Origin: Naumannella cuiyingiana
GTDB lineage: Bacteria; Actinomycetota; Actinomycetes; Propionibacteriales; Propionibacteriaceae
Direction: 5' to 3'
DNA length: 64,000 nt
Assembly: GCF_013408305.1 (NCBI RefSeq)
Contig: NZ_JACBZS010000001.1
Span: 496,001-560,000, forward strand
Part shown: piece by piece, positions 59,346 through 64,000 of the stretch
Layout: every line of letters starts with the position of its first letter
Position numbering within the stretch: the first letter of the stretch is position 1
Made by a program: the position numbers and the translations under genes
Notes under the pieces: generated by a model
The model's database searches: none
Told to the model about the DNA's origin: nothing
The model's input: only the letters and a program-made list of their open reading frames with translations

Positions 59346-60486
59346 CGCTGATCCCCAGCTCGGCATCGGCCAGGTCGGCCTCCAGCCCGCAGGTGTCGGC
59401 CAGCCAGCCCTCCGGCATGATCACCCGATCCCGCGGCGCACCCTGGCGCCCGCGCGGCTGACCCAGCTCACCCGTCGGGAACGGCTCGGCCGGATCGATC
59501 ATGGACAGCCAGTGATCGACATCGGCCAGCGAGGACGCGAGGCCGAGCCCGCGGCGCACCTCGCCGCCGATCCCGAAGCCCTTGAAGTACCAGGCCACGT
59601 GCTTGCGCAGATCGGTCACCCCGGCCCGCTCGCCCATGATCGCGGCCAGCAGCTCGGCGTGCCGGCGAAACACCGCGGCCACCTCGCCGAGGCTCGGCAG
59701 CGCCCGGGACTCCCTGCCGGCAAAGGCATCGGCAAGATCACCGAACAGCCACGGGCGCCCCAGACAGCCTCGGCCGATCACGACCCCGTCGGCCCCGGTC
59801 CGGCGTACCATCGCCAGCGCATCGTCGGCCTCCCAGATGTCGCCATTGCCGAGCACAGGGATCGACACGTGCTGCTTGAGCGCGGCGATCGAGTCCCAGT
59901 CGGCCTGCCCGGAATAGGCTTGGGCGGCGGTACGTCCGTGCAGCGCGATCGCCGCCACGCCGCAGTCCTCGGCGATCCGGCCGGCATCGAGGTAGGTCAG
60001 ATGATCATCGTCGATGCCCTTGCGGGTCTTGCAGGTGACCGGTACGCCGTAGCGCTCCCCCGCCTTCACCGTCGCGGTCAGGATGGCGCGCAGCCGGTCC
60101 CGCTTCCAGGGCAGCACCGCCCCGCCGCCCTTGCGGGTCACCTTGGGCACCGGGCAGCCGAAGTTCAGGTCGACATGGGCGACGCCGAACTCGTTGCACA
60201 AGATCTCCGTCGCCCGTGCCATCGTCGGTGCATCGACGCCGTAGAGCTGCACCGAACGGATCGTCTCGCCCGGGTCGAAGGCCAGCATCTGCAGCGACTT
60301 GCGGTCGCGCTCGACCAGGCCGCGCGAGGTGATCATCTCGCACACGTACAGCCCGGCACCCTGCTCGCGACAGAGTTGCCGGTACGCCGCATTGGTGATG
60401 CCCGCCATCGGCGCCAGCACCACGGGCGTGGGCACGACGAGATCGCCCAGGCGCAGGGGCGGGGCGGGGCTCAGGGTCGTCGTCAT
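59338..60486 (-). CDS. dusB: tRNA-dihydrouridine synthase
   Basis: A 382-residue FMN enzyme reducing uridines in tRNA. VLAPMAGITNAAYRQLCREQ at the N-terminus, HVDLNFGCPVPKVTRKGGGA with the catalytic Cys near residue 107, ALHGRTAAQAYSGQADWDSI, and PVLGNGDIWEADDALAMVRR then GVVIGRGCLGRPWLF are the Dus blocks. The C-terminal extension beyond residue 330 is longer than usual and Pro/Gly-rich. Confidence 0.94.
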   Translation of the reverse strand: MTTTLSPAPPLRLGDLVVPTPVVLAPMAGITNAAYRQLCREQGAGLYVCEMITSRGLVERDRKSLQMLAFDPGETIRSVQLYGVDAPTMARATEILCNEFGVAHVDLNFGCPVPKVTRKGGGAVLPWKRDRLRAILTATVKAGERYGVPVTCKTRKGIDDDHLTYLDAGRIAEDCGVAAIALHGRTAAQAYSGQADWDSIAALKQHVSIPVLGNGDIWEADDALAMVRRTGADGVVIGRGCLGRPWLFGDLADAFAGRESRALPSLGEVAAVFRRHAELLAAIMGERAGVTDLRKHVAWYFKGFGIGGEVRRGLGLASSLADVDHWLSMIDPAEPFPTGELGQPRGRQGAPRDRVIMPEGWLADTCGLEADLADAELGISGG

Positions 60487-60516
60487 GGCGAGCCCAGTGT
60501 AGGTGGGCCGGAAGGC

Positions 60517-61908
60517 TCAGGCCCCGACGAGCCGCTGGGCGAGGTAGCCCTCGACCTGGTCGAGCGCGATCCGCTCCTGACTCATCGAGTCGCGCTCGCG
60601 CACGGTCACGGCCTGGTCGTCGAGGGTGTCGAAGTCGACGGTGATGCAGAACGGCGTACCGATCTCGTCCTGGCGGCGGTAGCGGCGCCCGATCGCCTGG
60701 GCGTCGTCGAAGTCGATGTTCCAATTGCGGCGCAACTGCGCGGCGAGATCCTTCGCCTTGGGCGAGAGGTCCTCGTTGCGCGACAGCGGCAACACCGCCG
60801 CCTTGACCGGGGCCAGCCGGGGGTCGAGCTTCAGCACGGTCCGCTTGTCCACCCCGCCCTTGGCGTTCGGTGCCTCGTCCTCGGTGTAGGAGTCGATCAG
60901 GAAGGCCATCAGCGAGCGGGTCAGGCCGGCCGCCGGCTCGATCACGTACGGGGTCCAGCGCTCGTCATTGGCCTGGTCGAAATACTCCAGCTTGGCGCCG
61001 GAGTGCTTGGAGTGCGTACCCAGATCGAAATCGGTGCGGTTGGCCACGCCCTCCAGCTCTCCCCACTCGGATCCGGCGAAGCCGAAGCGGTACTCGATGT
61101 CGACCGTCCGCTTGGAGTAGTGCGACAGCTTCTCGGCCGGATGCTCGTAGTGGCGCAGATTCTCGGGATCGATGCCGAGATCGGTGTACCACTTGGTGCG
61201 CTCGTCGATCCAGTAGCTGTGCCAGTCCTCGTCGGTGCCCGGCTTGACGAAGTACTCCATCTCCATCTGCTCGAACTCCCGGGTGCGGAAGATGAAGTTG
61301 CCCGGGGTGATCTCGTTGCGGAAGCTCTTGCCGACCTGGCCGATGCCGAACGGCGGCTTCTTGCGCGAGGTGTTCAACACGTTGAGGAAGTTGACGAAGA
61401 TGCCCTGCGCGGTCTCCGGGCGCAGGTAGCGCAGGCCGGCCTCGTCCTCGATCGCGCCGACATAGGTCTTCAACATCATGTTGAACTCGCGCGGCTCGGT
61501 CCACTGCCCCTTGGTGCCGCAGTGCGGGCAGTTGATCTCGGTCGCAGGAATCGAATCGGGATCCTCGATGCCCTTCTTCTCCGCGATCGCCTCCTGCAGA
61601 TGATCAAGACGGAACCGCTTGTGGCAGTGCAGGCACTCGATCAGCGGGTCGGTGAACTCGCCGACGTGACCGGAGGCGACCCAGACCTCGCGGGGCAAGA
61701 TCACCGCGGAGTCGATGCCGACCACGTCATCGCGGCCGGTCACCATCGAGCGCCACCACTGCCGCTTGATGTTCTCCTTCAGCTCCACGCCGTAGGGTCC
61801 GTAGTCCCACGCCGACCGCGTACCGCCGTAGATGTCGCCGCTGGGGAAGACGAATCCGCGCCGCTTGGCGAGGCTGATCACGTTGTCGAGACGGCTGGTC
61901 GGGGCCAC
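60517..61908 (-). CDS. glyS: Glycyl-tRNA synthetase, single-chain class II type
   Basis: A 463-residue alpha2-type enzyme. Motif 1 lies in [20 protein letters not shown], motif 2 in [20 protein letters not shown] then [15 protein letters not shown], and motif 3 in [18 protein letters not shown]. Two Cys pairs (CLHCHKRF and CPHCG) form a zinc site. The anticodon-binding domain ends the protein. GTG 61908 follows AAGGAA at six bases; an upstream GTG at 61914 has no room for it. The leader holds three 13-bp-spaced repeats. Confidence 0.95.
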   Translation of the reverse strand: MAPTSRLDNVISLAKRRGFVFPSGDIYGGTRSAWDYGPYGVELKENIKRQWWRSMVTGRDDVVGIDSAVILPREVWVASGHVGEFTDPLIECLHCHKRFRLDHLQEAIAEKKGIEDPDSIPATEINCPHCGTKGQWTEPREFNMMLKTYVGAIEDEAGLRYLRPETAQGIFVNFLNVLNTSRKKPPFGIGQVGKSFRNEITPGNFIFRTREFEQMEMEYFVKPGTDEDWHSYWIDERTKWYTDLGIDPENLRHYEHPAEKLSHYSKRTVDIEYRFGFAGSEWGELEGVANRTDFDLGTHSKHSGAKLEYFDQANDERWTPYVIEPAAGLTRSLMAFLIDSYTEDEAPNAKGGVDKRTVLKLDPRLAPVKAAVLPLSRNEDLSPKAKDLAAQLRRNWNIDFDDAQAIGRRYRRQDEIGTPFCITVDFDTLDDQAVTVRERDSMSQERIALDQVEGYLAQRLVGA

Positions 61909-61919
61909 TGTCACTTCCT

Positions 61920-61953
61920 TGTCTGCAGCACATGTCTGCATCACTTGTCTGCA
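61920..61953 (-). repeat. Three 13-bp-spaced direct repeats in the glyS leader
   Basis: TGTCTGCA occurs at 61920-61927, 61933-61940 and 61946-61953 (TGCAGACA on the glyS strand), with exact 13-bp periodicity and unrelated 5-bp spacers. The copy nearest the gene directly abuts the AAGGAA ribosome-binding site. Confidence 0.8.
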
Positions 61954-62000
61954 TCACACGAGCCGGACACCCGGCTGGTGCCCGCGCTCGGCCCACCACC

Positions 62001-62867
62001 CTAGCGGGCGGCCAGATCGAGGAAGGCCAGCGCCGCGGGGCTGGGGTCGAATGCGCTCCAGGCCAGGTACTGGACCCGCGCCGGTCCGCGGGTCACGTCG
62101 ACCACAGGTACGCCCGCGCGGGCCGGCACCACCTCCGACGGCAACAGCGCGACCGCCTGCCCCTCGCGGACCAGTTCGAGGATCAGCTCCACCGCGGTCG
62201 CCTCGTAGGCCACGGTCCGGGCCAGGCCGGCCGCCGCGAACGCGCGGTCGGTCTGGGCCCGGCCGGCCGAGCCGACCGGGAAGTCGGCGAACCGTTGGTC
62301 GGCGAGCCGCTCCAGCCCGATCCGTCGCCGCCCGGCGAGACCGTGGCCCGGCGGGAGAACCGCGACGTGGCGGTCCCGGCCGAGCTCGCGCCAACGCACC
62401 CCGCGCGGCCGTTCGTCCGGCGGCAGCCCCAGCACGCCGATGTCGAGCTCGCCTGCCCGGATGCCCGCCACGATCTCGTTGCTGGCCGCGACCCGCAGGC
62501 CCACACGGACCTGCGGGTGAGCGTCGGAGAAGCGGCGCAGCAGGGCCGGGACGGCGAGTGCCGTGACCGTCGGGATCATCCCGATCGACAGATGTCCGCG
62601 GACCTCGCCGGCCGCGGCGGCCGCGTCGGCGACGGCTCGCTCGGCCGCAGCCAGGCACTGCCGCGCGCCGTCGAGGAAGGCCGTGCCGGCCGGCGTGATG
62701 GCAACCCGCCGGCTGGTCCGGGCGAACAGCGCGAAGCCGAGCTCGCGCTCCAGGGCCGCGATCTGGTGGCTGAGCGCGGACTGCACGACATAGCAGCGCT
62801 CGGCGGCCCGGGTGAAGTTGCCGGTCTCGGCGACGGCGAGCACATAGCGCAGTTGTCGCAGCTCCAT
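62001..62867 (-). CDS. LysR-family transcriptional regulator
   Basis: A 288-residue LysR protein. Helix-turn-helix residues 1-60: MELRQLRYVLAVAETGNFTR, AAERCYVVQSALSHQIAALE, LFARTSRRVAIT. The effector domain includes HLSIGMIPTVTALAVPALLR and ELDIGVLGLPPDERP. Divergent from an EamA transporter 78 bp away with a 14-bp palindrome just upstream of its start, so the transporter is the probable target. Confidence 0.9.
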   Translation of the reverse strand: MELRQLRYVLAVAETGNFTRAAERCYVVQSALSHQIAALERELGFALFARTSRRVAITPAGTAFLDGARQCLAAAERAVADAAAAAGEVRGHLSIGMIPTVTALAVPALLRRFSDAHPQVRVGLRVAASNEIVAGIRAGELDIGVLGLPPDERPRGVRWRELGRDRHVAVLPPGHGLAGRRRIGLERLADQRFADFPVGSAGRAQTDRAFAAAGLARTVAYEATAVELILELVREGQAVALLPSEVVPARAGVPVVDVTRGPARVQYLAWSAFDPSPAALAFLDLAAR

Positions 62868-62870
62868 TGA

Positions 62871-62884
62871 TCAATCATGATTGA
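62871..62884. promoter_or_regulatory. Palindrome TCAATCATGATTGA between LysR and EamA genes
   Basis: A perfect 14-bp palindrome, four bases upstream of the LysR start and 62 bp before the EamA start. A likely autoregulatory LysR site. Confidence 0.5.
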
Positions 62885-62945
62885 CGATTGCTGTGGTGAC
62901 AAACATGTGTTGGACTCATTGATCGGATGGGCGGAGCCTTGTCCC

Positions 62946-63890
62946 ATGGCACACCTCATCGCTCCGGCCGCCACACCACTCACCGAACGCCTGGGCAGCA
63001 CGGCGGCGACGGCGCTCGCGCCCGCCCTGTGGGGCACCACCTATCTCGTCACCACCGAGCTGCTGCCGCCCGGCCACCCGATGTTCGCGGCGCTGCTGCG
63101 GGCCCTGCCCGCCGGCCTGCTGGCGCTCGCGCTGACCCGGACGCTGCCGCACGGCTCGTGGTGGTGGCGGGCCGCCGTGCTGGGCACACTGAACATCGGG
63201 GTGTTCCTGACCCTGCTGTTCGTGGCCGCGCAACACCTGCCGGGCGGGGTCGCGGCCACCCTGGGCGCCTCCCAGACGATCATGGTCGCGCTCCTGGTGA
63301 TCCCCGTTCTCGGTGAGCGCCTGTCCCCCTGGCGGCTCGGTTGGGGTGCCGTCGGCGTGGTCGGCATCGGGCTGGTGGTGCTCGGTCCGGGCGCCCGGCT
63401 GGACGGCGTCGGGGTGCTGGCGGGCCTGGGCGCCGCGGGCGCGATGGCACTCGGGGTCACGCTGACCAAGCGCTGGGGCACGCCGACCGGTGTCGGACCG
63501 ATGGCCTATGCCGGTTGGCAACTGACCGCCGGCGGCCTGGTGCTGGCCCTGCCCGCCCTGGTTCTTGACGGCGTGCCGGACCGGATCGACGGTGCGGCGA
63601 TCGGCGGCTACCTGTGGCTCGGCCTGGCGGGGGCGCTGGTGGCCTACACGCTGTGGTTCCGCGGGATCAGGCGGTTGCCGGTAACCGCGACGGCCCTGCT
63701 CGGGTTGCTCTCGCCGCTGGTCGCCGCCGCCCTGGGCGCGCTGCTGCTCGGCGAGCGGTTGACCGCCCTGCAGATCGGCGGCTTCGCGCTGGCCCTGCTC
63801 GCGATGCTCGCCGGCCAGCTTCCCCCGCCCCGGTCCACCCGGGCGCCCGAGGCGCGGGCCGCCGACGCCCAGGCCCCAGTGCTCAGGTGA
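62946..63890 (+). CDS. EamA/RhaT-family (DMT) transporter
   Basis: A 314-residue membrane protein with ten predicted helices in two EamA repeats: ALAPALWGTTYLVTTELLPP, TLNIGVFLTLLFVAAQHLPG, GGVAATLGASQTIMVALLVI then IPVLGERLSPWRLGWGAVGV in the first, and LGLAGALVAYTLWFRGIRRL then LSPLVAAALGALLLGERLTA in the second. Such proteins export amino acids and metabolites. ATG 62946 is preferred over the earlier open frame because homology and hydrophobicity begin there. Confidence 0.89.
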   Translation: MAHLIAPAATPLTERLGSTAATALAPALWGTTYLVTTELLPPGHPMFAALLRALPAGLLALALTRTLPHGSWWWRAAVLGTLNIGVFLTLLFVAAQHLPGGVAATLGASQTIMVALLVIPVLGERLSPWRLGWGAVGVVGIGLVVLGPGARLDGVGVLAGLGAAGAMALGVTLTKRWGTPTGVGPMAYAGWQLTAGGLVLALPALVLDGVPDRIDGAAIGGYLWLGLAGALVAYTLWFRGIRRLPVTATALLGLLSPLVAAALGALLLGERLTALQIGGFALALLAMLAGQLPPPRSTRAPEARAADAQAPVLR

Positions 63891-64000
63891 TGCGGGGAAG
63901 GTTCTCTCCGACGCGCTGCGGCTCGTCGTAGGCCGACGGTTCGTCGATCGCCAGCGAGAGCACCGGCACGATGATCATCTTCGAGTCGTAACCGTTCAGC
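63883..64000 (-). CDS. C-terminal fragment of an unidentified protein
   Basis: The last 38 codons of a minus-strand gene entering from beyond 64000, ending at TGA 63883-63885. Visible residues include LNGYDSKMIIVPVLSLAIDE and PQRVGENLPRIT. Codon composition is coding-like. The family is not recognisable from this part. It overlaps the EamA gene end by 8 bp. Confidence 0.45.
   Translation of the reverse strand, partial: LNGYDSKMIIVPVLSLAIDEPSAYDEPQRVGENLPRIT

Noticed and set aside
61909-61990. T-box or glycine riboswitch upstream of glyS
   Set aside because: The leader is too short and lacks T-box conserved sequence; only short direct repeats are present.
59512-62004. An 830-codon plus-strand open frame across dusB and glyS
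   Set aside because: High-GC antisense frame with no domain; both minus-strand genes show complete family motifs.
1-64000. CRISPR arrays, insertion sequences, prophage, integrases or toxin-antitoxin pairs
   Set aside because: No regularly spaced repeats beyond the short glyS set, no transposase, recombinase or phage structural motifs in any plausible frame.

Overview
This is a high-GC actinobacterial chromosome segment. The lineage is indicated by the order ahpE-DUF3052-aceE ... fasR-fabD-acpP-fabF-DUF3145 (the Mycobacterium Rv2238c-Rv2245 and Streptomyces fab arrangement), by Gls24/Asp23 envelope genes tied to an ECF sigma factor, by otsA/otsB, and by frequent GTG and apparently leaderless starts. 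A member of the Propionibacteriales is my best guess, but this is an inference. I see no insertion sequence, prophage, plasmid gene or CRISPR array. Coding density is very high; the longest gene-free stretch is the 281 bp in front of aceE.

Layout. 1-4120: a cut-off alpha/beta hydrolase, a LysR regulator, and a divergent acyl-CoA dehydrogenase/thiolase/MaoC operon with a LysR-type box between them. 4133-8305: two divergent arms around a perfect CRP-type palindrome. The left arm holds an ECF sigma factor, a zinc-finger/Asp23 fusion and a small Asp23-like protein; the right arm holds an Asp23/DUF2273/Asp23/AmaP-like envelope-stress operon. 8357-10066: methyltransferase, hydrolase and tRNA-Val. 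10149-21408: a salvage locus. The minus arm encodes an LD-carboxypeptidase (S66), a complete peptide ABC transporter, a class A beta-lactamase-like hydrolase and a ROK sugar kinase. The plus arm encodes an M20 deacylase, a GNAT acyltransferase and an N-succinylamino-acid racemase. Together they look like import and dismantling of D-amino-acid-containing (murein-like) peptides.

21414-25371: ahpE, DUF3052, aceE. 25343-35645: about 10 kb lying between aceE and fasR, which are near neighbours in mycobacteria. It holds a pabB-pabC fusion, a copper P-type ATPase with a CsoR-type operator, a MerR regulator, a class IV aminotransferase, an HTH/ClpN-SRPBCC pair with twin operators, a PHP protein, YceI, an AraC/NmrA pair and a 37-residue membrane protein. 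35756-41519: fasR, fabD, acpP, fabF and neighbours. 41625-46502: YggS, then a MoxR/DUF58/VWA/VWA operon. 46746-49778: membrane protein, HAD phosphatase, GT87 mannosyltransferase, tRNA-Met. 49935-54466: aldehyde dehydrogenase, a protein of unknown function, otsB/otsA (trehalose), tRNA-Asn. 54505-61953: a hypothetical protein, a sigma-70 factor, dnaG, DUF393, dgt, dusB, glyS. 62001-64000: LysR with a divergent EamA exporter and a cut-off gene.

The most interesting points are the salvage locus, the HTH/ClpN-SRPBCC pair with two matching inverted repeats placed over its -35 and -10, the sigma factor coupled to a zinc-finger/Asp23 fusion, three 13-bp-spaced repeats in front of glyS, and a recurring leaderless promoter architecture. 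All functions are read from sequence motifs and family knowledge; nothing was searched.
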